This document shows positions 18,563 through 29,400 of a DNA stretch of 64,000 nt, in pieces. Positions within the stretch are counted from its first letter, which is position 1. Each line of letters opens with the position of its first letter. Source of the stretch: Zobellia barbeyronii (GTDB lineage: Bacteria > Bacteroidota > Bacteroidia > Flavobacteriales > Flavobacteriaceae); the NCBI RefSeq assembly GCF_018603515.1, contig NZ_JACATN010000005.1, forward strand, positions 274,169 to 338,168. The letters run 5' to 3'. A program made the translations under genes and the position numbers. A model generated the notes under the pieces. The model was not told the origin of the DNA. It ran no database searches and was given only the letters and a program-made list of their open reading frames with translations.

Positions 18563-20515
18563 TTGCTGAACCCTAAAAACATATATCGATTAAACGAATA
18601 TGCAGTTACCTTGTACCGCATATTTTTGGCCTACATCTTTTACTTCGTCGCAAGAGTTCTATTCTTTGTTTATAACAAAAGTTTATTCAGCGTTGACAGT
18701 GTAGGTGATTTTTTGGCGCTTAGTTTCTGGGGTCTTAGTTTTGACACCACAGCTATTCTCTACGTTAACCTGCTATTTATAGCGCTTAGTATTTTACCCT
18801 TGTGGGTCAACACTACTAAGGTGTACCAAAAAATTCTAATGTGGATCTATTTGGTAACCAACCTAATTGCATTCGCTACCAACTTTGTAGACTTCATCTA
18901 TTACAACTACACTTTTACCAGAAGTACTTTTGCATCTTTTGAATCTTTAGAAAATGAAGAAAACAAAGAAGCACTCCTCATATCCTTCATGTTGGATTAT
19001 TGGCATGTATTTCTAATATTTATTATTTGCGCTTTTATTTGGGTAAAACTTTACAAATTAGTTGCCGTAAAGAATATATCATATCCTAAAAAAATACCGT
19101 ATTTCACAAGTTCAGTTGTTGCACTGTTATTAACAGGATTACTTACTATAGGTGGTATTCGTGGTGATTTTAGCCATAGTACGCGTCCAATTAATATGGT
19201 GGATGCCAGTAGGCATGTAAAAACTCCTGAACAAGCCAACATCGTCCTTAATACGCCTTTCGCATTTATTAGAACCATAAAATCCTCTGATTTCAAAAGA
19301 CGTAGCGGTGTTCCCCAAGAAGTTATTGATTCTACCTTTCACCCTATTAAACAGTATAATGATACAGTTGAAAATAAACCCAATGTGGTTCTTATCATTA
19401 TAGAAAGTTTTGGTCGTGAGTATTTAGGCAGCTTCAATAAGGAGATGAATATTAAAGACTACGTGGGTTACACCCCTTTTATAGATTCACTTGCTCAGCA
19501 TAGCTTAATTTTTCCAAATGCTTTTTCTAACGGAAGAAAGTCCATTCATGCCATGTCTTCCATACTGGCAGGAATTCCTTCATTTAAAATAGCTTACACA
19601 TCTACTCCTTATGCCAACAAAAAAATAGAATCTATTATTTCTGCTGTAAACAGTATGGGATATGACACTTCTTTTTTTCACGGCGCACCCAATGGTTCTA
19701 TGGGTTTCCTAGGTTTTGGAAATGTTCTGGGTTACGACCATTATTATGGAAAGACGGAATACAATAATGATGATGATTTTGATGGTATATGGGGAATTTG
19801 GGATGAACCTTTTCTTCAATATACCGCCCAAGTATTATCAGAGAAACAACAACCTTTTTTCTCTACCATATTTACGGTTTCTTCACATGCACCCTATCAG
19901 GTACCAGAAAAATATGAAGGGAAATTTCCAAAAGGTGATTTAGACATTCACCAATGTGTAGGCTATACAGATTATGCCCTAAAACAGTTCTTTAAGACCG
20001 TAGAAAACGAATCTTGGTACAAGAACACTGTTTTTGTAATCACGGCAGACCACGGCAATCAAATCTATTACGAGGCTTATCAGAAGACCGCAAATAGGTA
20101 TGCGGTACCTATACTAATTTTTGACCCCAATGAAAAATACAAAGGTGTTGACCATAGTTTAGCGCAACAAATAGATATTTACCCTACACTAGCCTCCATT
20201 ACAGGATATAAGAAACCATTTAGAAGCTGGGGAAGAAGTCTCGTTTCAGATAGTATTCAGAAGCCTTATGCGCTTGCCAATACAGGTACTAATTTCCTTT
20301 TCATGAGAGATAGTCTTATCATGGTTCGTGATGATGAAAACACCTTGGGGCTCTACCAAATTTCAGATAAAGGATTAGAGCACAACATTGCTGGAAAAAA
20401 TCCGTTAGAAACCAAAAAGATGGAGGTTATGGAAGAAGGCTTTATTCAAGACTACATGAACCGCATTTTAGACGGGCGGTTAGATGCTGAGAATAAAACA
20501 TCTAAAGAACCATAA
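18563..20515 (+). CDS. LTA-synthase-family membrane sulfatase/phosphotransferase
   Basis: The 650-residue protein has about five N-terminal membrane helices (residues 15-210) and a periplasmic alkaline-phosphatase-like sulfatase domain (about 260-600). Metal-site motifs are visible: LIIIESFGREYLGSF, the nucleophile region SNGRKSIHAMSS and TADHGN. Family members transfer phosphoglycerol or phosphoethanolamine from phospholipids to glycans. A Gram-negative bacterium has no lipoteichoic acid, so the acceptor here is unknown (an envelope glycan or lipid A is possible). The first plausible codon is TTG at 18563; gap of 60 bp from dgkA. Confidence 0.88.
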   Translation: MLNPKNIYRLNEYAVTLYRIFLAYIFYFVARVLFFVYNKSLFSVDSVGDFLALSFWGLSFDTTAILYVNLLFIALSILPLWVNTTKVYQKILMWIYLVTNLIAFATNFVDFIYYNYTFTRSTFASFESLENEENKEALLISFMLDYWHVFLIFIICAFIWVKLYKLVAVKNISYPKKIPYFTSSVVALLLTGLLTIGGIRGDFSHSTRPINMVDASRHVKTPEQANIVLNTPFAFIRTIKSSDFKRRSGVPQEVIDSTFHPIKQYNDTVENKPNVVLIIIESFGREYLGSFNKEMNIKDYVGYTPFIDSLAQHSLIFPNAFSNGRKSIHAMSSILAGIPSFKIAYTSTPYANKKIESIISAVNSMGYDTSFFHGAPNGSMGFLGFGNVLGYDHYYGKTEYNNDDDFDGIWGIWDEPFLQYTAQVLSEKQQPFFSTIFTVSSHAPYQVPEKYEGKFPKGDLDIHQCVGYTDYALKQFFKTVENESWYKNTVFVITADHGNQIYYEAYQKTANRYAVPILIFDPNEKYKGVDHSLAQQIDIYPTLASITGYKKPFRSWGRSLVSDSIQKPYALANTGTNFLFMRDSLIMVRDDENTLGLYQISDKGLEHNIAGKNPLETKKMEVMEEGFIQDYMNRILDGRLDAENKTSKEP

Positions 20516-20592
20516 CTACCTTTTTAGGAGTATGTACTCTATAAAAAAGAAAAGACTTTTCGTAATCCCTACTTCGAAAACATCGTAATACG

Positions 20593-20600
20593 TATTTTTG
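20593..20600 (+). promoter_or_regulatory. -7 box for ftsK
   Basis: TATTTTTG matches TAnnTTTG, 20 bp before the ftsK ATG. A TTCG at 20573-20576 is a weak -33 element with 16-bp spacing. Confidence 0.45.
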
Positions 20601-20620
20601 CATCCAGTGGAAAAAAAGTA

Positions 20621-23011
20621 ATGGCCAAAAAGAAAACAACGACAACCAAAAAAAAGATTACCCCTAAGAAGGCTAATCTTGTTGTATCCAAAAAGAATAA
20701 AATTATATTGGGAAGCTTGCTCATACTCTTTAGTATGGCGCTATTCTTTTCGTTCGTATCCTTTTATTTTACGTGGCAAGATGACCAAAGTCTGTTATCT
20801 GAGTTCGCCAATAGAAACGAACAAGCCAAAAACCTACTTAACAAATTTGGAGCTAGTGTTAGTCACTTTTTTGTTTACAAAGGATTTGGTGTGGCTTCTG
20901 TAATCCTAACAATTTTAGTTTGCATTACCGGACTTCATTTGTTTTTAAGTTTAGATAAAAAAGGACTTCTCAAAAAATGGATTTGGGGTCTGATTTTCAT
21001 GATTTGGATTTCTGTTGCCTTAGGTTTCTTGGCAGATACCAAACCGTTACTAGGTGGCCTTATAGGCTATGAAATGAATGATTTCCTAAAAGATTACACT
21101 GGGAACATAGGCGTTGTGCTTATCCTTCTTTTTGGTTTGGTATTTATTCTCGTTCGTTTCTTCCATTTTACTCCTGAAGGAATGGCTCATTTCTTTAAGA
21201 AAAAGACTTCTTCGCTAAAATCGGAATTACAGTCAACTTCAAAAGAAGCTTCAGACGCTATCAGAGATGTTCAAGAGTCCATCAAAAAAACAGAAAAGGA
21301 AACGCCTGTAGTTCTTGATACGTACACACATAAAAAAGACATTCCGCCTCTAAAAGAGGAAAAGATAATTTTAGATGATTTTGAGGTTACTGTTCCTGCG
21401 GAAGAGGAAACCACAGATGGATTAGCAATGGAAGTCGAAGAAATTGTTGAAGAGCAAGAAGAGACAGATAATATTGCCAATAAATTAGTGGAAGATTTTG
21501 GGGAGTTTGACCCTACCCTAGAGCTTGGTCACTATAAATTTCCAACTATAGAACTTTTGGACCAACATGGTGTTACCGGTGGTATTACTATTAACCAAGA
21601 AGAACTTGAGGAAAATAAAAATAAGATTGTAGACACTCTTAAGAACTACAAGATTGGTATTTCGCAAATTAAAGCAACGATTGGCCCAACGGTTACACTT
21701 TATGAGATTGTTCCTGAGGCCGGAGTGCGTATTTCTAAGATTAAAAACTTAGAGGATGATATTGCCCTTTCGCTTGCTGCTTTGGGTATTCGTATTATAG
21801 CGCCAATTCCTGGAAAGGGAACCATTGGTATTGAAGTGCCTAATAAAAACTCGACTATCGTTTCTATGCGATCCGTTATTGCTTCTAGTAAGTTTCAAAA
21901 AGCAGAAATGGAATTACCAATTGCTTTTGGTAAGACTATTAGTAACGAAACTTTTGTAGTTGACTTGGCGAAAATGCCTCACCTTCTAATGGCAGGTGCA
22001 ACTGGCCAAGGTAAATCTGTTGGTTTGAATGCGGTACTGACATCGCTACTCTACAAAAAACATCCAGCAGAGGTGAAATTTATATTGGTCGATCCTAAAA
22101 AAGTAGAACTTTCTATCTATAATAAAATAGAAAGACACTTTTTGGCAAAACTGCCTGATTCCGAAGAAGCTATTATAACTGATAACGCTAAGGTAATTAA
22201 CACCTTAAATTCTCTTTGTATTGAAATGGACAATAGGTATGAACTGTTGAAACATGCCCAGGTTCGTAACCTTAAGGAATACAATGTTAAATTCAAGTCC
22301 CGTAAATTGAATCCTAATGACGGGCATAAATTTTTACCTTACATTGTTTTGGTTATAGATGAATTTGCAGATTTAATCATGACTGCCGGTAAAGAAGTAG
22401 AAACACCTATTGCTCGTTTGGCACAGTTGGCAAGAGCCATTGGTATTCACTTAATTATTGCCACACAAAGACCATCTGTAAACGTTATAACAGGTATTAT
22501 TAAGGCGAATTTCCCTGCCAGAATTGCATTTAGAGTTACCTCTAAAATAGATTCAAGAACAATCTTAGATGCCCAAGGAGCTGACCAGCTGATTGGACGG
22601 GGTGACATGTTGTTCACGCAAGGTAACGATGTTACCCGTATTCAATGTGCCTTTGTAGATACCCCTGAAGTTGCTAAAATTACAGAATACATAGGTTCTC
22701 AACGGGCCTATCCAAATGCCTACGAACTGCCAGAATATTCAGGAGAGGATTCTGGCACAAGTATTGATAATAACATATCCGAGAGAGATATCTTGTTTCG
22801 TGATGCAGCCGAAGTTATAGTGACTGCACAACAAGGTTCCGCCTCTTTAATTCAACGAAAATTGAAATTGGGTTACAACCGTGCAGGCCGTATTGTAGAT
22901 CAACTTGAAGCCGCTGGTATTGTAGGTCCATTTGAAGGCAGTAAAGCAAGACAGGTATTAGTGCCTGATTTTGTTGCCTTAGATCAATTATTAAACAACG
23001 AACGCTCGTAA
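20621..23011 (+). CDS. ftsK: DNA translocase FtsK
   Basis: A 796-residue FtsK with four N-terminal membrane helices, a variable acidic linker (about 200-290), the RecA-like motor with Walker A GATGQGKS at residues 459-466 and Walker B LVIDEFADL, and a C-terminal winged-helix gamma domain (about 725-790) that reads polar DNA motifs and activates XerCD. It pumps chromosome ends through the closing septum. The linker is short compared with the enterobacterial protein, as usual in Bacteroidota. It leads the run ftsK-lolA-lptF/G-ribB. Confidence 0.96.
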   Translation: MAKKKTTTTKKKITPKKANLVVSKKNKIILGSLLILFSMALFFSFVSFYFTWQDDQSLLSEFANRNEQAKNLLNKFGASVSHFFVYKGFGVASVILTILVCITGLHLFLSLDKKGLLKKWIWGLIFMIWISVALGFLADTKPLLGGLIGYEMNDFLKDYTGNIGVVLILLFGLVFILVRFFHFTPEGMAHFFKKKTSSLKSELQSTSKEASDAIRDVQESIKKTEKETPVVLDTYTHKKDIPPLKEEKIILDDFEVTVPAEEETTDGLAMEVEEIVEEQEETDNIANKLVEDFGEFDPTLELGHYKFPTIELLDQHGVTGGITINQEELEENKNKIVDTLKNYKIGISQIKATIGPTVTLYEIVPEAGVRISKIKNLEDDIALSLAALGIRIIAPIPGKGTIGIEVPNKNSTIVSMRSVIASSKFQKAEMELPIAFGKTISNETFVVDLAKMPHLLMAGATGQGKSVGLNAVLTSLLYKKHPAEVKFILVDPKKVELSIYNKIERHFLAKLPDSEEAIITDNAKVINTLNSLCIEMDNRYELLKHAQVRNLKEYNVKFKSRKLNPNDGHKFLPYIVLVIDEFADLIMTAGKEVETPIARLAQLARAIGIHLIIATQRPSVNVITGIIKANFPARIAFRVTSKIDSRTILDAQGADQLIGRGDMLFTQGNDVTRIQCAFVDTPEVAKITEYIGSQRAYPNAYELPEYSGEDSGTSIDNNISERDILFRDAAEVIVTAQQGSASLIQRKLKLGYNRAGRIVDQLEAAGIVGPFEGSKARQVLVPDFVALDQLLNNERS

Positions 23012-23037
23012 CTAGAGCTGTTAATTTAAATAGTAAA

Positions 23038-23682
23038 ATGAAAAATTTTTTTTTAGTACTTACTGTTGTATTACTATCGAACACCACTTTTGCGCAAAAT
23101 TCTGATAAAGCAAAAGTACTGTTAGATGACGTTTATAATAAGGTAAAAAGCTATGACAATATCTATGTCGATTTTAAATATGTCCTTAACAATGCCGAAG
23201 CTGGCATAAACCAAGAAACCCGTGGCGAAGTCACTTTACAGGGTGATAAGTACATTGGTAATTTCTTTGGGTCTACCCAGTTGTTTGATGGCTCTAAAGT
23301 ATATACCATCATCCCAGAGAACGAAGAGGTTACTATTGAAGACAAATCAGAGGATGAAAATGCGTTGACTCCTGCAAAAATGTTGACTTTTTATAGAGAA
23401 GGTCACAATTATGAAATGGACATTCTACAGAACGTAAATGGTAGAAAAATTCAGTACGTGAAGCTTACTCCTATTGACACCAACTCAGAAATAAAGACTA
23501 TTTTGTTGGGGATAGATGCTGAAACAAAGCATATCTACAAGCTGATAGAAACTGGTAAAAATGGTACTACTACGACCATTACCGTTAATTCTTTCAAAAC
23601 TGACCAACCTTTGTCAAAAACCTTGTTTACTTTTGATGAGGCCAAGTACAAGAATGACGGGTACTACATAGTAAGAAACTAA
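23038..23682 (+). CDS. lolA: LolA-like outer-membrane lipoprotein carrier
   Basis: A 214-residue periplasmic protein with a clear signal peptide (cleavage after TTFAQ, about residue 20) and a LolA-like half-barrel fold, including the YVDFKYVLNN start of the domain and a C-terminal FDEAKY segment. LolA ferries lipoproteins from the LolCDE transporter to the outer membrane. It starts 26 bp after ftsK and ends 10 bp before the LptF/LptG gene. Confidence 0.88.
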   Translation: MKNFFLVLTVVLLSNTTFAQNSDKAKVLLDDVYNKVKSYDNIYVDFKYVLNNAEAGINQETRGEVTLQGDKYIGNFFGSTQLFDGSKVYTIIPENEEVTIEDKSEDENALTPAKMLTFYREGHNYEMDILQNVNGRKIQYVKLTPIDTNSEIKTILLGIDAETKHIYKLIETGKNGTTTTITVNSFKTDQPLSKTLFTFDEAKYKNDGYYIVRN

Positions 23683-23692
23683 CATTGCCACA

Positions 23693-25267
23693 TTGAGAAT
23701 TCTAGACCGATATATATTATCGCGGTTCCTTTATAATTTTTTGAGTTCGTTCGTAATATTGATGTTCATCTTCATATTTCAGACGATATGGTTGTTTATT
23801 GATGATTTTGCCGGTAAAGGTCTGGATATTGGTATTATAAGTAAGTTTTTCTTTTACATGATGCCCAGCTTAACGGAAAAGGTATTGCCTTTAACTGTTA
23901 TTCTAGCCTCCATTCTTACTTTTGGAACACTGGCGGAGAATTACGAATTCGCAGCAATGAAGGCCTCTGGTATTTCCTTACAGCGCTCCATGCTAAGCCT
24001 TATTATTTTTATGGTCCTTTTAGGAGGCGTTACCTTTTACTTTGCAAATAGCGTGATACCTGCTTCTGAACAGAAAATCTACAATATGCGGCGTAACATT
24101 GCCAAAGTAAAGCCCGCAGCAGCTATAGAAAAGGGAGTTTTTAGTGACTTTGAAGGCATGAGTATTAAGGTTGATGAAAAGTATGGTGAGAAAGACCGCT
24201 TTTTAAAAAATGTAATCATTCACCAGAAAACCGCCGCCAATGTTAATAGCACAGTAATAAAAGCAAAAACAGGCGAACTTATTAGTAGTGAAGATTCAGA
24301 GCTTATTCAATTAGTACTTCGTGACGGTCATGACTATCGTGACATGGACAAAACAAAAAGTACCGAAAAAAGAAAGTATCCCTTTACCAATACCGATTTT
24401 GAAATTTACCGGATGAACATTGAAATTCCGGAAATGGAGCAAGACCTTGAAGAGGAAAATGTATCTAATCGTGAGAAGATGAAAAATGTCTCTAGATTAA
24501 TAAAAGATATGGATTCAATTGAGGATGACAATCGTAGAATTGTACAAGCCTTCTCCAAAAACATAGTTTATCGTATGGGTGGTTTTATTCCTCTTACCCC
24601 CAAAGACACAGCCGTTACCAAAAAAATGGAATTGCTTCGTGAGAAAGAAGCATCAGCAGATAAGAAAACTTCAACAAAAATCCCTATTGATACGGCTACC
24701 ACAGTTACCAAGGAGGATATCACAACAGATTCCCTATCAGTAGCCGCTGTAGCATCAAACGAAAAGACACCTCCAGCAGACATTATATCATTATTTAAAG
24801 ACTGGCAAAAAGTGCAGGTTATGAACTCTGCCAAAAACTCGGTTTCCAATATAATGACCTCTATTGAAGGAAAAAAACAAGAGCTAGACAAGCGCTACGA
24901 AATACACCGTAGGCATGTCTTCTCACTACATGAAAAGTATGCTTTGGCGCTTTCATGTATCATCTTATTTTTTGTAGGAGCACCACTAGGAGCTATAATT
25001 AGAAAAGGTGGCATAGGTTTACCAATGGTAGTTGCCATCTTACTATTTTTAGTCTATTATTTCTTAGGCGTTTTCGCTGAAAACTACAGCTACAAAGGCA
25101 ATATTCACCCTATTATAGGAGCATGGCTATCTTCAATGGTTATGTTACCTTTAGGTATTTACTTAACAAGACAAGCTACGGCAGACCAGGGTATGATAAA
25201 TTTTGGAAATGTTATAGACCTTGTCAAACGTCTTTTTTCTAAAAAGGACAAAACTGAAGAAGAATGA
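23693..25267 (+). CDS. LptF/LptG-family permease (YjgP/YjgQ)
   Basis: The 524-residue inner-membrane protein has three N-terminal and three C-terminal helices around a large periplasmic domain, the LptF/LptG layout for lipopolysaccharide export. The start MRILDRYILSRFL uses TTG, 10 bp after lolA. The middle (about residues 230-400) contains a long charged, low-complexity insert, which makes the protein longer than the roughly 360 residues of E. coli LptF/G. Which of the two subunits it is cannot be told. It overlaps ribB by 4 bp. Confidence 0.9.
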   Translation: MRILDRYILSRFLYNFLSSFVILMFIFIFQTIWLFIDDFAGKGLDIGIISKFFFYMMPSLTEKVLPLTVILASILTFGTLAENYEFAAMKASGISLQRSMLSLIIFMVLLGGVTFYFANSVIPASEQKIYNMRRNIAKVKPAAAIEKGVFSDFEGMSIKVDEKYGEKDRFLKNVIIHQKTAANVNSTVIKAKTGELISSEDSELIQLVLRDGHDYRDMDKTKSTEKRKYPFTNTDFEIYRMNIEIPEMEQDLEEENVSNREKMKNVSRLIKDMDSIEDDNRRIVQAFSKNIVYRMGGFIPLTPKDTAVTKKMELLREKEASADKKTSTKIPIDTATTVTKEDITTDSLSVAAVASNEKTPPADIISLFKDWQKVQVMNSAKNSVSNIMTSIEGKKQELDKRYEIHRRHVFSLHEKYALALSCIILFFVGAPLGAIIRKGGIGLPMVVAILLFLVYYFLGVFAENYSYKGNIHPIIGAWLSSMVMLPLGIYLTRQATADQGMINFGNVIDLVKRLFSKKDKTEEE

Positions 25268-26406
25268 TTACCGATATGGAAAAGAAAATTCAATTGAATA
25301 CTATTGAGGAGGCCATTGATGAAATAAGAAAAGGTAATGTCATTATTGTTGTAGACGATGAAAATCGTGAGAACGAAGGTGATTTTTTAGCTGCTGCAGA
25401 ATTGGCAACAACTGAAACCGTGAATTTTATGGCTACCCATGGTAGAGGACTTATTTGCGCTCCGTTAACTGAAGGCAGATGTAAAGATTTAGGTCTTCAC
25501 ATGATGGTCAATAACAATACGGATCCTATGGAAACGGCCTTCACCGTATCTGTAGATTTACGTGGTGGTGGTGTTACTACTGGAATTTCTGCTTCGGACA
25601 GAGCCCAAACGGTACTTGCCCTGACTAAAAAAGAAACCAAACCACATGATTTGGCGCGCCCTGGGCATATTTTCCCGCTTGTTGCAAGAGAAGGCGGCGT
25701 ATTACGAAGAACAGGCCATACAGAAGCCGCTATTGACTTTGCCCGCTTGGCAGGATTGCAACCAGCTGGTTATATTGTAGAAATCATGAATGAAGACGGG
25801 AGTATGGCCCGTTTACCTCAATTAGTAAAGGTTGCCAAAAAGTTTGACCTCAAAATTGTTTCTATAGAAGATTTGGTTGCCTACAGAATGGAGCATGACA
25901 GCCTTATTGCTAAAAAAGAAGATTTTGATATAGAAACTCGTTTTGGGAAATTTCGCCTACGAGCTTATCAGCAGACTACAAATAACCACGTGCATATTGC
26001 TTTAACTAAAGGCTCTTGGAACAAAACCGAAAAGGTATTGACCCGTATCAATTCTACCTTGGTTAACAATGATATTTTAGGTACGCTTACCAATAACCCT
26101 GATGCAAAACTTGAAGACATGTTCAAGGCTATTGATAAGGAAGGGAAAGGCGCCATTGTTTTTATAAATCAAGATTCTGAATCCTTGAATCTATTATCAC
26201 GATTGGCAGAGCTAAAAGAACTACAGAAAAAAGGAATTCAAAAAGCACCAAAGATTGATATGGACGCCCGTGATTTTGGTATCGGAGCACAAATTCTTCA
26301 TGATTTGGGCATTGTCAAAATGAGAATCCTTTCAAATTCACCACAAACCAAACGTGTTGGTATTATTGGTTACGGTATTGAAATTGTAGAGTACGTAGGA
26401 TACTAG
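25264..26406 (+). CDS. ribB: 3,4-Dihydroxy-2-butanone 4-phosphate synthase with degenerate GTP cyclohydrolase II domain
   Basis: The N-terminal half (about residues 7-210) is a complete DHBP synthase for riboflavin synthesis: DDENRENEGDF, ATHGRGLICAPL and GHTEAAIDFARLAG are all present. The C-terminal half aligns with GTP cyclohydrolase II (ending DFGIGAQILHDLGI..NSPQTKRVGIIGYGIE) but lacks the Cys ligands that hold the catalytic zinc. That domain is probably structural, and a separate RibA would be needed. The ATG at 25264 overlaps the upstream stop (ATGA); a second ATG at 25279 is also possible. Confidence 0.93.
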   Translation: MITDMEKKIQLNTIEEAIDEIRKGNVIIVVDDENRENEGDFLAAAELATTETVNFMATHGRGLICAPLTEGRCKDLGLHMMVNNNTDPMETAFTVSVDLRGGGVTTGISASDRAQTVLALTKKETKPHDLARPGHIFPLVAREGGVLRRTGHTEAAIDFARLAGLQPAGYIVEIMNEDGSMARLPQLVKVAKKFDLKIVSIEDLVAYRMEHDSLIAKKEDFDIETRFGKFRLRAYQQTTNNHVHIALTKGSWNKTEKVLTRINSTLVNNDILGTLTNNPDAKLEDMFKAIDKEGKGAIVFINQDSESLNLLSRLAELKELQKKGIQKAPKIDMDARDFGIGAQILHDLGIVKMRILSNSPQTKRVGIIGYGIEIVEYVGY

Positions 26407-26427
26407 TATCCCTTTTTGCGTAGCAAT

Positions 26428-29400
26428 CTATTTTATTAATTGACTTGGCGGATAACCGAATTGCTTTTTAAAACATCGACTAAAGTATAAGGGGTCACTA
26501 AACCCAATAAGGGTAGTGACTTCGGATACATTGTATTTTTTTGTTCTTAGAAGTTGAGCTGATTTTTTTAGTCTAATCGTTCGTATGAATTCATTGGGCG
26601 CCAAATCCGTAAGTTCTTTAATCTTTCGGTATAATTTTGATGAACTCATCCCCAATGACTGACAAAGAAGAGAAGTGTTTAACTCGCTATTCCCCATATT
26701 CTCATGAATCAATTTCGTTAAATCTTCCATGAAAGATTGATCTATGGGTGAATGCGTCAACGTATTCACTTGACTTTCTATTTCTTCCGAAAATCTATTT
26801 TTTAATTCTTTCCTGGAATTGATGATATTTTCAATTCTAGTTTTAAGCAATGAGGGGTCAAACGGTTTTACCAAATACCCATCAGCTCCAGAGCTGTACC
26901 CCTTTATTTTATCATCATTATCTGATAATGCCGTTAATAGAATAACAGGAATGTGACTAATATCCGAATCGTTCTTTAATGCTTTACAAAATTCTAATCC
27001 GTTTTTAACTGGCATCATAACGTCTGCAATACAGATAGCCGGTTTAACATTTAAGCAGACTTCCAACCCTTTTTCTCCGTTCTCAGCTTCAAAAACCTTG
27101 TAGTAATCAGAGAGGTAATCCATTAAATAATTACGTAGTTCCGCATTATCTTCTATAATTAATATCCGCTCTTTTAAATGGGTACTTTGAATGATTTTCT
27201 TTGCGGTAATAAGCTGTGGAGAATCTTCAACTACTTGGCTTTTCTCGTACTCAAACACTTCATCATCTTCATAGGCTGTACGGGAAATTGGTAGTTTCAA
27301 AGTAAATACACTGCCTTTGTTCAGCTCGCTTTCTACCGTTATCTGTCCTTTGTGTAATTCCGTCAAAGCTTTTACTAGTGATAAACCAATTCCAGAACCT
27401 GTATTAAGGCTGGTGCTATTGGAAGCTTGATAAAATCGAGAGAAAATTTTCTTTTGACTTTCTTTAGGAACTCCAATTCCGTCATCACTCACTTCTACAA
27501 TTAATGAGGCCTCACTCCCCTCCTCTTTTACTTCTATAAAAAGGTCTACATGACCATAATTATGAGTGAATTTCAATGCATTGGATAATAGATTATACAG
27601 CATTTTATCATACTTGTCTCGATCTATATATCCTTCAATTTTGTTATTTTCCGATATTAAGTTGAAATTGATTTTTTTATCGTCCGCCAACTCTTCAAAT
27701 GAACGAAAGGTGTTTTTTGTATACAGAAGAATATCCGTCTTCGTTACCTTCAAACGCAATTCACCAGATTGGGCCCTTCTAAAATCCAGTACCTGATTTA
27801 CCAAGTTCAATAACCTATTAGCGTTCTGATGAATTAGATTATAGCGGCTCTGTTGAAAATAATTTCCAGAGTCCTTCCCATCCTCAATTAACTGTTTCGC
27901 GGGGCCTAAAATTAGCGTTAGTGGAGTTCTAAGTTCATGAGATATATTCGTAAAGAAACGCAGCTTTTCGTTATTCAATTTTTCATCACGTTCTCGTTTT
28001 ACCCTCTCCATTAACCATTGTTGTTTTAATACAATACGGGCTCTTATTTGTTTGCGTATGAGATAAAAAGCCAAGGCCAATACTAATAACATAAGAAAAA
28101 ATGCTTTATAGGTAAACCAGAAAGGAGGAAGTATTTCAATTTGGTACGAAGCAACATTACTCCAGACCCCATGACTATTCATAGCCTTTACTTTAAATAC
28201 ATAATCTCCCGAGAATAAATTGGTGTATTGAACAGTTCGTTGCCGAACATCTACGGTGTTCCAATTTTCATCAAACCCTTCTAAAATATAACTATACCTA
28301 TTCTGTCTTCCGTTTACGTAAGATGGACTAGAAAAAGTAAGCGAGAAATTCTTATTGGTATTCTTAAGAATAAGGTTTCTATCTATATTTATATCAGATT
28401 TAAGTATCTGCTGTCCGTTTATTACCGAGCCAATTTCTACGGCCTTATTCTGTACTCTAATATTGGTGATTATAGGTTCTGGCGCATATTCGTTTACAGA
28501 AAGTTCTTTTGGCGAAAAGGTTATAATCCCCTCCTTACCACCAAGGTACATATGGGAATCATCTGCATAATAAAACCCTCTGGTACTGAATATATCTAGC
28601 CGATTTCCACTTTCCGTGTGGTATAATTTTAATTCTTTTGAGGCAATGTCATATTTGCCTAAATTATTATTATTCATGTTCAACCACAGAAATCCATCTT
28701 TATTAGATAGAAGGTTTGTAATCCACCTATTCTGCAATCCGTCTATTTCATCTACTGGTAAAAAATTGTCTAATGCGGGGTCATAATAACAGAGCCCCTT
28801 ACGGGTAGCGGCCCAAATTTTACCTGATTCATCTATGGCAATATCGCTAACGTTATTATGAGGTAAACCAACCTTAATCTCTGGTTTGGCTTCGTACGCC
28901 TTAACTTTCATTGATTGTCTATCGTAGCAATAGACGCCCATTTGTGTGGCAAACCAAATTTTATTATCCGCACTCGCTTTTACCGTATTGATATCAAGCG
29001 TAGGCAACAAATTCCCATAAGTCTTATCTACTTTTTGAGTTTCCAAATTCAAGACAACAGCACCCTCACCGTGAGAAGCTATAATCATTTGATTATTTCC
29101 AAAAGGCTCAAAAGCTAAAATGGGAGCATGTTTAAATCCTACGTCAATTACCTTGTCAGTTTTATTTAGGTAATTATAAACCAGTATTTTTCCATTCCAA
29201 AGACCACAATAGAATGTTTTCCCATCCAAGGAATACATGCTGGCAATATCTTTTTGAGTATTGTAAAGTGGAACATAGTTTTCTTTTTTTGAAAGAAATA
29301 GACCATTATGCCTTGTTGCTACTATTATTTTCTCATCAAAAGTTTTTGAGAAATCTCGGATACGAGGCACTTGGTTTTCTATAAACTGACTGATTGATGT

